Below, one piece after another: positions 40,364 through 48,084 of a DNA stretch of 49,085 bases. Location: the NCBI GenBank assembly GCA_015064185.1, contig SVSS01000010.1:1-49085 (forward strand), given 5' to 3'. The position numbers and the translations under genes are program-made. This stretch comes from Oscillospiraceae bacterium (lineage in GTDB: Bacteria; Bacillota; Clostridia; Oscillospirales; CAG-272). Position 1 is the stretch's first letter. Every line of letters begins with the position of its first letter. The notes beneath the pieces were generated by a model. It did not search any database. It worked only from the letters and a program-made list of their open reading frames with translations, and was not told the DNA's origin.

Positions 40364-41041
40364 TCAGGAAAGTGGGTACAGGGAGAGTGTATCCGTTTCC
40401 TTTTGGTAGATGCCAAGCAGGATATCCCTTGCGCTATCATAGCCCTGTAAGCGGAGCTTTTCGTTAAGCCATTTTTTGTCGCGCCCGCAGCGGGAAAGAT
40501 TTTCTCCCATAATTCTGCCGTCCATGATCAGCTCTGTTCCGATATGCGTTGCCTTTGCCGTGATCTTAAGATCCATGGGGGTAACGGGGCGGCTTGCCGC
40601 CTTGGGTAGGATCGACAACTTGCCGTTGTGCTCGAAAACGGCGGTTTGGATCTCGTCAAGATCAAAATAGCCCTGCTCGCGGCAGAGTAGCAAAAATTCG
40701 GAGAGATCGATTTTTGCTTGCTTTAAATTCTTTCGATAGAGCTTGCCGCTGTTAAAAAGGATCGTGGGTGTGCCGTTGATATATTTTCTTGTTCTTGGTA
40801 GCTTGTGTGACGCCAAGCTCAAAAGGAGTGAGGCAATACAGTAGATCACCAAGGCGATCAAAGGCTGCAGGGGTTCCTCTAATTCTGTTGCAAGCTCCGC
40901 ACCGATCGAGCCTATGGTAATACCGCAGACGTAATCAAAAAAATCAAGCTGTGCCACCTGCTTATGCCCCATTAATTTTGTGATGATGAACAATGCAATA
41001 ACAGATAAAATTGAGGTGAATATGACCTTTAAAATGTTCAT
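40364..41041 (-). CDS. DUF421 membrane protein (YetF-like)
   Basis: A 225-residue membrane protein of the DUF421/YetF family. Two or three N-terminal helices (about 5-75) precede a soluble domain with GTPTILFNSGKLYRKNL and GYFDLDEIQTAVFEHNGKLS. In Bacillus, family members are made during sporulation and sit in the spore inner membrane. The start at 41041 fits the promoter at 41065-41092; a longer frame would overlap that promoter. DUF1657, the usual second domain of 2Duf proteins, is absent. Confidence 0.85.
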   Translation of the reverse strand: MNILKVIFTSILSVIALFIITKLMGHKQVAQLDFFDYVCGITIGSIGAELATELEEPLQPLIALVIYCIASLLLSLASHKLPRTRKYINGTPTILFNSGKLYRKNLKQAKIDLSEFLLLCREQGYFDLDEIQTAVFEHNGKLSILPKAASRPVTPMDLKITAKATHIGTELIMDGRIMGENLSRCGRDKKWLNEKLRLQGYDSARDILLGIYQKETDTLSLYPLS

Positions 41042-41064
41042 TTTTCGCTCCCGTGGATTTTGGA

Positions 41065-41092
41065 ATAGTATGCCCGTTGGGAGTGAAAATAT
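41065..41092 (-). promoter_or_regulatory. Sigma-E-like promoter of the DUF421 operon
   Basis: On the minus strand, CATATTT-type -35 (ATATTT at 41087-41092), 14 bp, CATACTAT -10 (41065-41072). This is the best sigma-E match in the window (consensus KMATATTT, 14-15 bp, CATACAnT). Confidence 0.6.
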
Positions 41093-41122
41093 GTAAGGCC
41101 GCATTGATTGTGCAACGCAAAA

Positions 41123-41150
41123 AGGATAGAGAACAAAAATTCTCTATCCC
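41123..41150. terminator. Terminator of the XRE regulator gene
   Basis: GGATAGAGAA (41124-41133) pairs with TTCTCTATCC (41140-41149), with A and T runs on either side. It lies downstream of the minus-strand regulator. Confidence 0.8.
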
Positions 41151-41163
41151 TTTGAAGAGCATA

Positions 41164-41403
41164 TTAAATCAAATCATCAAGCGATACACAAAATATTTGG
41201 GAAAATGCCTTAAGCTCAATATCGGTAACAAAGCGCTTGCCGCACTCGATTCTTTGAATGGCATTTTTATCAACATCAATGCCGATCAACTGCATCTTGT
41301 CTGCAAGGGCTCGTTGGGAGAGCTTTGTGGGATAGGTAAGACGTAGTGAGCGAATTTTATCGCCGCAAAGATTGTTTTTGTTGTTATTTTTGTTTTTAAA
41401 CAT
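41164..41403 (-). CDS. XRE-family repressor
   Basis: A 79-residue helix-turn-helix protein of the XRE/Cro type. The HTH covers about residues 12-66: LRLTYPTKLSQRALADKMQL and DVDKNAIQRIECGKR for the recognition helix, then LKAFSQIFCVSLDDLI. I use the ATG at 41403; the in-frame GTG two codons earlier is less likely. It is divergent from an AbrB-type gene with operator-like repeats between. Probably autoregulatory. Confidence 0.85.
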   Translation of the reverse strand: MFKNKNNNKNNLCGDKIRSLRLTYPTKLSQRALADKMQLIGIDVDKNAIQRIECGKRFVTDIELKAFSQIFCVSLDDLI

Positions 41404-41418
41404 AAACACCGCCTATTT

Positions 41419-41489
41419 TTGACATTCAGTGATTGACATTTTTATTATAGTGTGTTAAAATAGGTGTGTTGACATTTTGTAAATGTCAA
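41419..41489. promoter_or_regulatory. XRE/AbrB divergent promoter with TTGACATT operators
   Basis: TTGACATT occurs at 41419-41426, 41433-41440 and 41469-41476, plus its complement at 41482-41489. The last two form a perfect 21-bp palindrome (41469-41489). The plus-strand promoter TTGACA (41433-41438), 17 bp, TAAAAT (41456-41461) overlaps one copy, so binding would block it. On the minus strand a TATAAT is present with a poor -35. Confidence 0.75.
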
Positions 41490-41525
41490 CTGAGTTTAAA
41501 TCAATTTTTGTGGGGGACGCGAGAG

Positions 41526-41711
41526 ATGAATAAAACAGTTGGCATTATGAAAAATATTGACAATCTTGGCAGGGTTGTTATTCCCAAGGAATTCAGAGAT
41601 AGATTAGGGCTTGAAAAGGGGGTCGAGATCGTTTTAACAAGGGAAGGGGTTTTGATTCGCAATTCAAAGTATGAATTGGTGATGAAAGAGGAAGTTTCAA
41701 GTGTAAAATAA
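41526..41711 (+). CDS. AbrB-family transition-state regulator
   Basis: A 61-residue AbrB/SpoVT DNA-binding protein: MNKTVGIMKNIDNLGRVVIPKEFRDRLGL is the family signature, followed by a short tail. The ATG follows GGGGGACG. The longer frame from 41466 overlaps the operator and is not favoured. A stem terminator follows. It may be controlled by the divergent XRE repressor. Confidence 0.85.
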   Translation: MNKTVGIMKNIDNLGRVVIPKEFRDRLGLEKGVEIVLTREGVLIRNSKYELVMKEEVSSVK

Positions 41712-41730
41712 AGATGTACGCATTTCAAAG

Positions 41731-41762
41731 AAAAAGCCGTTCGCAAAAGCGGACGGCTTTTT
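41731..41762 (+). terminator. Terminator after the AbrB gene; also last module of the tRNA-linked array
   Basis: A 14-bp stem (41731-41744 with 41749-41762) with A5 and T5 at the ends; bidirectional. Confidence 0.85.
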
Positions 41763-41933
41763 GGGTGATGAGATGTCGACTCTCCTCGCACTGCGTGCGA
41801 GGATGGAAGAACCCCTTGGCGCCTGAACGGCACCACCGCACAGCGGATCGGTGTTCTTCCCCTCGCGTTCTACAGACAGCAAAATTTGCAAGTTTAAGTT
41901 ACGCGAGGGGGTTCGCGCCCAAATCACCCACGC
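41762..41933 (-). repeat. tRNA-His-linked repeat unit A
   Basis: On the minus strand the unit begins GGGTGATTTGGGCGCGAACCC, then a 9-bp stem CCCCTCGCG/CGCGAGGGG (41902-41910 with 41859-41867) around 34 AT-rich nt, a GC-rich stretch, a hairpin CCTCGCAC/GTGCGAGG (41784-41802), and a decayed copy of the tRNA-His 3' end (41762-41779). Same order as the unit after tRNA-Leu. No credible gene in this stretch. Confidence 0.65.
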
Positions 41934-41976
41934 CATATGCAAAAAAGGCACCCGATTGGATGCCTTTTGCATATGG
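41933..41976 (-). terminator. Terminator hairpin between units A and B
   Basis: CCATATGCAAAA pairs with TTTTGCATATGG (41933-41944 with 41965-41976), with an inner GGCA/TGCC stem and T-runs. It stands in the place of the tRNA terminator. Confidence 0.7.
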
Positions 41977-42105
41977 GGTGGGTGATGGGAAGTCGATTTA
42001 TTTCGCACTCGCGCGCTCGCGCGAAATGGAAAGTTTCGTATAATATAATTTAAATTTTAAGTAACTACGGAAACTTTCAGGGTTCGGCTCCGACATCACC
42101 CAAAA
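41974..42105 (-). repeat. tRNA-His-linked repeat unit B
   Basis: On the minus strand: GGGTGATGTCGGAGCCGAACCC start (the 13-mer CGGAGCCGAACCC at 42080-42092 is shared with the tRNA-Leu unit), a stem GAAAGTTTC/GAAACTTTC-type (42029-42040 with 42066-42078) around an AT-rich spacer, a hairpin ATTTCGC/GCGAAAT (42000-42027), and a copy of the last 22 bases of tRNA-His including CCA (41974-41996) with one inserted base. Confidence 0.7.
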
Positions 42106-42110
42106 ACGCA

Positions 42111-42137
42111 AAAAGCACCCCGCGAGGGGGTGCTTTT
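42111..42137 (-). terminator. Terminator after tRNA-His
   Basis: AAAAGCACCCC (42111-42121) pairs with GGGGTGCTTTT (42127-42137), directly downstream of the last tRNA. Confidence 0.85.
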
Positions 42138-42143
42138 CGTGTT

Positions 42144-42221
42144 TGGGGTGGGTGATGGGAGTCGAACCCACGACCTCCAGGGCCACAACCTGGCGCTCTA
42201 ACCAACTGAGCTACACTCACC
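42144..42221 (-). tRNA. tRNA-His (anticodon GTG)
   Basis: Minus strand, with G-1 (42221) facing C73 as expected for tRNA-His. The acceptor GTGAGTG/CACCCAC has one A-C mismatch at pair 4-69. The anticodon stem CCAGG/CCTGG holds loop TTGTGGC. The T-arm is GTGGGTTCGACTCCCAT. CCA is encoded (42144-42146). Last gene of a Gly-Arg-His operon. Confidence 0.95.
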
Positions 42222-42237
42222 ATATTTGATTTTGCAG

Positions 42238-42314
42238 TGGCGCGCCTTGAGGGACTCGAACCCCCGACCTACTGCTTAGAAGGCAGTTGCTCTATCCAGC
42301 TGAGCTAAAGGCGC
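42238..42314 (-). tRNA. tRNA-Arg (anticodon TCT)
   Basis: Minus strand. Acceptor GCGCCTT/AAGGCGC, discriminator G and encoded CCA (42238-42240). The anticodon stem ACTGC/GCAGT holds loop CTTCTAA. T-arm GGGGGTTCGAGTCCCTC. Confidence 0.97.
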
Positions 42315-42319
42315 GTACT

Positions 42320-42393
<74 letters not shown>

Positions 42394-42421
42394 CTGTGGT
42401 GCGTTTCAAAACTGCCCTACA

Positions 42422-42451
42422 ATCATACCACAATGCCACACCCTTTGTCAA
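42422..42451 (-). promoter_or_regulatory. Promoter of the Gly-Arg-His tRNA operon
   Basis: On the minus strand: TTGACA (42446-42451), 18 bp, TATGAT (42422-42427). The remaining 42452-42594 stretch holds only AT-rich sequence and a possible yqeG promoter (TTGCCA, 18 bp, TAAAAT near 42530-42560). Confidence 0.8.
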
Positions 42452-42594
42452 GAGCAATTTCAAAAAAACTGTGCTTTTTTTGCAAAAATTAATCTTTTGT
42501 CATAGCATTGGCTTTTTTTGCGTGCGGTACTTGCCAAAAATACAGATATTATGTTAAAATATAATAGTATTAAAATAAAGGAGGGGGCTCTTAT

Positions 42595-43152
42595 ATGCCG
42601 TTGCTTGCACCACACTACACCTTTTGTGCATATTTTCATGTGACACCGACATTTTTAAAAGAGAAGGGCATTCGTGTGCTGTTGCTTGATATTGATAACA
42701 CGCTTGCGCCTTATGAGCAGCCCTTGCCCGATGAACGGCTGAAAAATTGGCTTGAGAGTTTGATGGCTGAGGGTATTTCGGTGGCGTTTCTTTCTAACAA
42801 TCACGGTGAGCGTGTAGAGCTTTTTAATAAGAGCCTTGGCTTGCCCTGCCGCTACGACGCGCACAAGCCCCTTACGCGCCGCGCGAAAAAGCTGTTTTTG
42901 AGTCTTGGCGGTACGAAAAAGACCACTGCCTTTATGGGAGATCAGATATTTACCGATGTGTTGTGCGCAAGGCTAGCGGGAGCAACCGCCATATTGGTGC
43001 CCCCCATTTGGGATAGGCGGGATGTAGGCACGCGCTTTAAGCGCCGTCTTGAAAAGGGTATTCTGCGTCGATTTTATAAAAAGCATCCCACACAGCCCGA
43101 CGTGAGAGAGGGCAACCCCATTACCGAAGAAATAAGAGAGAGTATGAAATGA
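42595..43152 (+). CDS. yqeG: YqeG-family HAD phosphatase
   Basis: A 185-residue HAD-type phosphatase of the YqeG family. Motif I is LLLDIDNTLAPYE (near 28-40), motif II FLSNN (near 65), and the motif IV region MGDQIFTDV near 115. Substrate not established. The stop overlaps the next start (ATGA), giving a three-gene operon. A GGAGG site precedes the ATG. Confidence 0.9.
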   Translation: MPLLAPHYTFCAYFHVTPTFLKEKGIRVLLLDIDNTLAPYEQPLPDERLKNWLESLMAEGISVAFLSNNHGERVELFNKSLGLPCRYDAHKPLTRRAKKLFLSLGGTKKTTAFMGDQIFTDVLCARLAGATAILVPPIWDRRDVGTRFKRRLEKGILRRFYKKHPTQPDVREGNPITEEIRESMK

Positions 43153-44009
43153 GAAAGCAAGCAATTTTTGGCCCCGGGGGTAATAGCGAAAGCTTTTACG
43201 CCGCAGGCTATAAATCTACCACACAGGCACCTGCCTATCTTGCCGCCCTTGGGCTTGGTGCTTACGAGTTTGAGGCGGGCAATGGCCTCAATGCCGGGGA
43301 AAAGACCCTGCGCGCCATTGGCGAGGAAGCAGTAAAATACGGCATTGAGCTTTCTTTGCACACACCTTATTTTATTTCGCTGTCGGGTGTTGACCCCGAA
43401 AAGCGCCTAAAGAGCGTAGGGTATATCGAGCGGTCGCTCGCGGCAGCGGCATGGCTTGGCGCCGATACCATTGTGGTGCATTGCGGCTCTGCCGCCAAGA
43501 TCAGCCGTGAGGAGGCAATGTCGCTTGCCAAGGATACGCTTACCAAGACTCTTGAGGCAGTAGGAGATACGCCGATCCATATCGGGCTTGAAACGATGGG
43601 CAAGATCAATCAGCTTGGCACGCTTGACGAAATGATCGAGCTTTGCATGCTTGACAGGCATCTTTATCCCGTGGTTGATTTCGGGCACATGAATGCAAGA
43701 GAGCGCGGCGGATTTTTCTCCGACTGCGACAGTTATCGCAGGATATTTGACAAGGTTGCCGAAAGGCTTGGTGATGAAAAGGCGCGGTATATGCACTGCC
43801 ATTTTTCAAAGATCGAATTTACCGACGCGGGCGAGAAGCGGCATCTTACCTTTGCAGATACCGTATACGGCCCGCATTTTGAGCCGCTTGCCAAGGCGCT
43901 GGCAACAGACGGACTTTGCCCGCGTATCATTTGCGAGTCGGCAGGCACGATGACTGAGGATGCGCTGTTCATGCAAGCGGCATACAACCGCGCAAGGGGG
44001 GCGAAATAA
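43149..44009 (+). CDS. TIM-barrel protein of the AP-endonuclease 2 / endonuclease IV type
   Basis: A 286-residue TIM barrel related to endonuclease IV and xylose-isomerase-like enzymes. Metal-binding motifs are seen: SLHTPYF, VVHCGSAA, GLETMG, PVVDFGHMNA, MHCHFSK. Endonuclease IV cuts DNA at abasic sites; the similarity is clear, but the true activity cannot be fixed from sequence alone. Translationally coupled to yqeG and to the next gene (taATG). Confidence 0.8.
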   Translation: MRKQAIFGPGGNSESFYAAGYKSTTQAPAYLAALGLGAYEFEAGNGLNAGEKTLRAIGEEAVKYGIELSLHTPYFISLSGVDPEKRLKSVGYIERSLAAAAWLGADTIVVHCGSAAKISREEAMSLAKDTLTKTLEAVGDTPIHIGLETMGKINQLGTLDEMIELCMLDRHLYPVVDFGHMNARERGGFFSDCDSYRRIFDKVAERLGDEKARYMHCHFSKIEFTDAGEKRHLTFADTVYGPHFEPLAKALATDGLCPRIICESAGTMTEDALFMQAAYNRARGAK

Positions 44010-44719
44010 TGGCGATAAAGGCGGTTTTGTTTGACCTTGACGGAACACTGCTCCCCATGGACCAAAATCAGTTTTTAAAGGGGTATTTTGGGCTTCTTAC
44101 CGAGAAAATGGTGAAAAGCGGATACGATGCCAAAACCTTTATGAAGGCATTGCTCACGGGCACCGATGCCATGGTGGCAAATGACGGAGCCATGACCAAC
44201 GAGGCGCTGTTTTGGCGCGAGTTTGGAAAATTTTACACCCCCAAAACGCTTCCCCCGATCACGCTTTTTGATGAGTTTTATGAAAAGGATTTCCCCAAAA
44301 CCAGGGCATTTTGCGGCTATGATGCGCGCCCACGCAAGATCGTGGATGCCGTAAAGGAAAAGGGGCTTTTGTCGGTGCTTGCCACCGCCCCCGCCTTTCC
44401 CGCCATTGCCACCGAAACGCGCATGGGGTATGTAGGGCTCTCACCCGACGATTTTTTGCTTTACACCACCTACGAAAACTGCACCTACTGTAAGCCGAGC
44501 GAGGGATATTACCGTGAGGTGCTTGCTAAGATCGGCTGCGCTCCCTCTGAGTGCCTGATGGTCGGCAACGACGTGACCGACGATATGGTGCCTGCAAGCG
44601 CTGTCGGCATGCAGGTGTTTTTGCTTACCGACTACCTTATCAACAAAAACGGCGCAGATATCAGTGCTTACCGCCATGGCAATTACGACGATCTGCTATG
44701 CTTCATACAAAGCCTTTGA
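44009..44719 (+). CDS. HAD-family hydrolase
   Basis: A 236-residue HAD enzyme with motif I VLFDLDGTLLPMD (6-18), a cap domain, motif II in SVLATAPAFP near 131-140 and motif IV GNDVTDDMVPA near 190. Members act as small-molecule phosphatases. The substrate is unknown. Last gene of the yqeG operon; a terminator follows. Confidence 0.88.
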   Translation: MAIKAVLFDLDGTLLPMDQNQFLKGYFGLLTEKMVKSGYDAKTFMKALLTGTDAMVANDGAMTNEALFWREFGKFYTPKTLPPITLFDEFYEKDFPKTRAFCGYDARPRKIVDAVKEKGLLSVLATAPAFPAIATETRMGYVGLSPDDFLLYTTYENCTYCKPSEGYYREVLAKIGCAPSECLMVGNDVTDDMVPASAVGMQVFLLTDYLINKNGADISAYRHGNYDDLLCFIQSL

Positions 44720-44774
44720 TAGAAATGGGGCTGATTCATTGGCACCGAACAAAAAACAAGATAAGTATAAAAAG

Positions 44775-44818
44775 AAGCCGCTTTGCCATCAAAAAAGTGA
44801 TGGCGAAGCGGCTTTTCG
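44775..44818. terminator. Terminator after the HAD gene
   Basis: A 16-base stem AAGCCGCTTTGCCATC/GATGGCGAAGCGGCTT (one T-G pair) followed by TTTT. The stretch 44819-44947 shows no gene or further element. Confidence 0.85.
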
Positions 44819-44947
44819 GTAGAAATCTTATCGAATTTTATTTTTTGTGCTTTTTTAAATGCGCTCTCAGCACTCGACGTACATTATACGCCTATCGTAC
44901 CGAGATCACAACTTCTGCATCTAACGACTCAGCCCCTTGCTTGTTTA

Positions 44948-45826
44948 TCAATAGGGCACAACGTTGACACCAAGTGCCTTCATTTTTTCACTTGCCGCCG
45001 CGATCTCCTCTTTGGTGGGCGTGGGAACGTTGGGGATGGGATAGGTCATGCCAAGGCAGGTGTATTTATGCTCGGCGTAGCTATGGTAGGGCAGGATGCG
45101 CACCGCCTTTACCGACTTTAGCTTTGCGATAAACGCGCCGATCTTTTCTACCTCGCCGTCGTTCATCCCGGGCACATACGGGTAGCGGATCTCCATCGGG
45201 ATACCAAGACTATCCACGTACTTGATGTTTTCAAGAATTTGCTTGTTGTAAACGCCCGTGCAGGCAAAATGCACATCCTCGTCGATCGCCTTGATGTCAA
45301 ACAAAAACATATCGGCGAAGGGTATGATCTTGTCAATCGCCTCACGCGCGACAAACGCACTTGTATCAATGGCAAGGTTGATGTCATGCGCCTTAAGGAG
45401 CTTTGCCACCTTTACGCAGTAATCGACCTGCATCAGGGGCTCGCCGCCCGAGAAGGTGACACCGCCGCCGCTGCCCTTCATGATCAGCTCGTCGCGGAGC
45501 AGCTCCTCGACAAGTGCTTCGGGTGTGATATCGTAGCCCGAAACGCTGAATGCCTCGGCAGGGCAAACCTCTACGCACTTTTCACAGCGTACACATTTGT
45601 CGCGCAAAAATACGTGCTTGCCGTCGACGGCAATATTGGCTTCGCAGAGCCCGACGCACTTATGGCAGTTTTTGCACACGCCCTCGTCGTACATGATCTG
45701 CTTTTTAAAGGCAAACGATTCCGGATTGTGACACCATTTGCATCGCAAAGGGCATCCCTTAAAAAACACGGTGGTGCGAATACCGTCGCCGTCGTGGATC
45801 TCAAAGGGCTTTGTGGCAAAGATCAT
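44948..45826 (-). CDS. Glycyl radical enzyme activase
   Basis: A 292-residue radical SAM activase that makes the glycyl radical of its partner. The SAM cluster is C25/C29/C32 in GCPLRCKWC. Two extra 4Fe-4S clusters sit in an inserted ferredoxin-like domain: C51/C54/C57/C61 and C78/C81/C84/C88. GGEPLMQ and FDIKAID follow. The layout matches activases of dehydratase-type glycyl radical enzymes rather than PFL activase, which lacks the extra domain. Coupled to the enzyme gene by a taATG overlap. Confidence 0.92.
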   Translation of the reverse strand: MIFATKPFEIHDGDGIRTTVFFKGCPLRCKWCHNPESFAFKKQIMYDEGVCKNCHKCVGLCEANIAVDGKHVFLRDKCVRCEKCVEVCPAEAFSVSGYDITPEALVEELLRDELIMKGSGGGVTFSGGEPLMQVDYCVKVAKLLKAHDINLAIDTSAFVAREAIDKIIPFADMFLFDIKAIDEDVHFACTGVYNKQILENIKYVDSLGIPMEIRYPYVPGMNDGEVEKIGAFIAKLKSVKAVRILPYHSYAEHKYTCLGMTYPIPNVPTPTKEEIAAASEKMKALGVNVVPY

Positions 45827-48027
45827 TATCCCGACACCTCACATTGCTTGATGAACAGATCCTGCTTTACCTTACTGAGCTTAACGAAGTATTCGTTCCA
45901 GCCGCAAACGCGAACCTGTAGAGTGGAATATTTTTCGGGGTTTGCCTGCGCGTCCTTGAGCATCTCGCCACTGACGATATTGCCCTGCGCCGCAAAGCCA
46001 CCGCCGGCAAAAAAGATCTTCATCAGGGATTCAAAGTCGTTAAGACCCTTGTCGCCCTCAACAGCCGAGGGGTGCATAATGAAGTCGAAAATGGTGGCGT
46101 CGACAAAATCGGCTGCATCTACCTTAAGGAGTGATTGCATGAGTGCCGTGATGCCGCCGCGATCCTGACCCTCGGTTGCACACATATTCTTCGAGAAGGG
46201 TGTGCCGCAATTTCTGCCGTTGGGGGAGGCTGCCGTCATTTCACCAAATGCGACACAGTGATATACCGAGTCAAGGCCAAGACGCAAAACGCCGCCGCGC
46301 TTGAGCTTTCTCGCGCAGTAGCGGTCAGCCCAGTGCTTGGTGATCTTGACCATAAGGGCATCGGGCAGGGGCAGATTGTTGCCGTATTTCTCGGTGTCCT
46401 TAATGATTCTTGTTTGCAGATCCTCATAGCCGCGCCAATCGTTTTTGAGTGCCTCGGTCAGCTCCGCAAGGGTAATTTCCTTTTTCTCAAACACGTACTT
46501 CTTGATCGCCATAAGAGAGTCTACTACCGTAGCAAGGCCCAAATGCTTGATCGAGAGGTTGTTGTACTTCAAGGGATATTCGTGTACGTCGCGGCCCTTT
46601 TCGATGCACGCATCAAACGTGCTTGAGTAAATGGGGGCGGGATTGATCATGGTGTTATACACGCTCTGATCGCGCAGGAAATCAAGCGACCACTCGGTGC
46701 AGTAATCGACCTGATCGAGGAACAGCTGGAAGAACTGCTCAAAGCTGGTAATGTCGGTGGTGCTCTCAAATCCGACCTGATCACCCGTGATGAGGTCCTT
46801 GCCACCATTGAGCGCAAACTCAATGCATTTCACGGTATTGAGGCGCACGGGCGCGATCTCACCTTCCTCCTCACCCATAATAATGGGCTCGTAGCAGCCA
46901 AGCACGACGTAGTTTTGCGCATCCTCTACGGGGATGCCGATGCGCTCGTAGCCTGAAAACACGGCCGCGTCGTTGATGATACAAATGCTGCTGTGACCGC
47001 CGCGGATCATCTTCAGTGCCTGACGGAAGATCTTGTTGTCAAGATTCTTGTGATAGCGAACCTGGATCTTGGGGTCGTAGATATTAAGCTCATCGTAGAT
47101 CTCAAGGAGCTTTAAGCTCAGCTCGTTTGAAAGATCGTTCCCATCCTTGTCACAGCCACAGATGGTAAAGGGCTGCTCGGCATATCTCTTTGCCGCGGTG
47201 AAGTGGATAAAGTAGTAGCGGAACAGATCATCGATCTCCTCCATGGGCACACCGTTTGCAAGATCGTTTTTGTAGTAGGGCAGATACATGCGGTCAATGG
47301 GGCCAAGGGTTCTGCCGCGCTCACGGCCAAACTCCTCGAAATTGAGGTAGAGTGCCGAAATGAGCATGACCTCGTAAAGCGTTTCGGGCGCTTTGGTGGT
47401 GAGGTTTTTGATTGCCGCCGAGAATGCGGGTACATCAAACTTAAGAGAGTACTCGTAAACGCGGTTTAAGAGGCGCAGGATCGCCTCGTAGCAGATGATG
47501 ACCGAGTCAAAGAAGTTGATCTGATCCTGATCGATCTTACCGCTGTCAAGCCATTTTTGCTTCGATGTCTTGGTGTTTTCAAGAATGCCTGCAAAGCCGT
47601 ATTTGATCACGTTGGTCCAATTGGGAACCGTGTGCCAGAAGTCGGTGAAGAAGTAGCCAACACCTACCTTGCGGAAAAGCTCTGCCTTCTTGAGGTCCTC
47701 GGGCATCTTCTCGCGCAGTACCTTGGTGCGCTGAGGGCGGGACATAACGGTTTCAAGAATGCTGTTGGTGGCAAAGTAGCTGTAATCAATGCCAACATTA
47801 AATTTTACGGAAAAGGGTGTGTGCTCGTTGATCTCAAGCTGAAGGTTGTCGAGCAAATAGGCGTATGCCTTGGCAAAGACCAGCGCACGGGGCTCATCGG
47901 TAGGTGTATCCTGGATCTCCTGCAGCTTTTGGCGCAGGATCTCGACATCAAGACCCGTGGCGGGGTCGAAATTGGCAAGCTCATATTCGTTTTCAATCAT
48001 GGGGCGGTTTTGAGTAAAAGATTTCAT
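45826..48027 (-). CDS. Glycyl radical enzyme of unknown substrate
   Basis: A 733-residue glycyl radical enzyme. The catalytic Cys is C378 in VVLGCYEP, close to the GCxEP motif of dehydratases and C-N/C-O lyases; PFL uses a CC pair instead. The glycyl radical site is G709 in RVCGWNEYF, with the unusual Cys708 next to it. Full length. No microcompartment genes, so it differs from choline or propanediol systems of that type. The start has a strong AGGAGG site. Neighbouring AraC regulator and operator suggest induction by its substrate. I cannot assign the substrate. Confidence 0.88.
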   Translation of the reverse strand: MKSFTQNRPMIENEYELANFDPATGLDVEILRQKLQEIQDTPTDEPRALVFAKAYAYLLDNLQLEINEHTPFSVKFNVGIDYSYFATNSILETVMSRPQRTKVLREKMPEDLKKAELFRKVGVGYFFTDFWHTVPNWTNVIKYGFAGILENTKTSKQKWLDSGKIDQDQINFFDSVIICYEAILRLLNRVYEYSLKFDVPAFSAAIKNLTTKAPETLYEVMLISALYLNFEEFGRERGRTLGPIDRMYLPYYKNDLANGVPMEEIDDLFRYYFIHFTAAKRYAEQPFTICGCDKDGNDLSNELSLKLLEIYDELNIYDPKIQVRYHKNLDNKIFRQALKMIRGGHSSICIINDAAVFSGYERIGIPVEDAQNYVVLGCYEPIIMGEEEGEIAPVRLNTVKCIEFALNGGKDLITGDQVGFESTTDITSFEQFFQLFLDQVDYCTEWSLDFLRDQSVYNTMINPAPIYSSTFDACIEKGRDVHEYPLKYNNLSIKHLGLATVVDSLMAIKKYVFEKKEITLAELTEALKNDWRGYEDLQTRIIKDTEKYGNNLPLPDALMVKITKHWADRYCARKLKRGGVLRLGLDSVYHCVAFGEMTAASPNGRNCGTPFSKNMCATEGQDRGGITALMQSLLKVDAADFVDATIFDFIMHPSAVEGDKGLNDFESLMKIFFAGGGFAAQGNIVSGEMLKDAQANPEKYSTLQVRVCGWNEYFVKLSKVKQDLFIKQCEVSG

Positions 48028-48048
48028 TTTCCGTCACCTCCTAGTTGC

Positions 48049-48077
48049 ATTGTATCATTTTGGCGGGCATGAGTAAA
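48049..48077 (-). promoter_or_regulatory. Promoter of the glycyl radical enzyme operon
   Basis: On the minus strand: TTTACT (48072-48077, poor -35), 17 bp, TACAAT (48049-48054, good -10). The poor -35 next to an AraC-type half-site fits activator dependence. Confidence 0.55.
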
Positions 48078-48084
48078 TACAGTT

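Noticed and set aside
41762-42137. CRISPR array
   Set aside because: Repeats are few, differ in sequence, and are structured and tRNA-derived; no cas gene is present in the window.
41697-42186. Frames of 60-110 residues across the tRNA-His repeat units
   Set aside because: They cross tRNA, terminators and palindromes on both strands and have no start sites of quality.
44722-44967. Frame after the HAD gene
   Set aside because: It reads through a strong terminator and into the end of the opposite activase gene.
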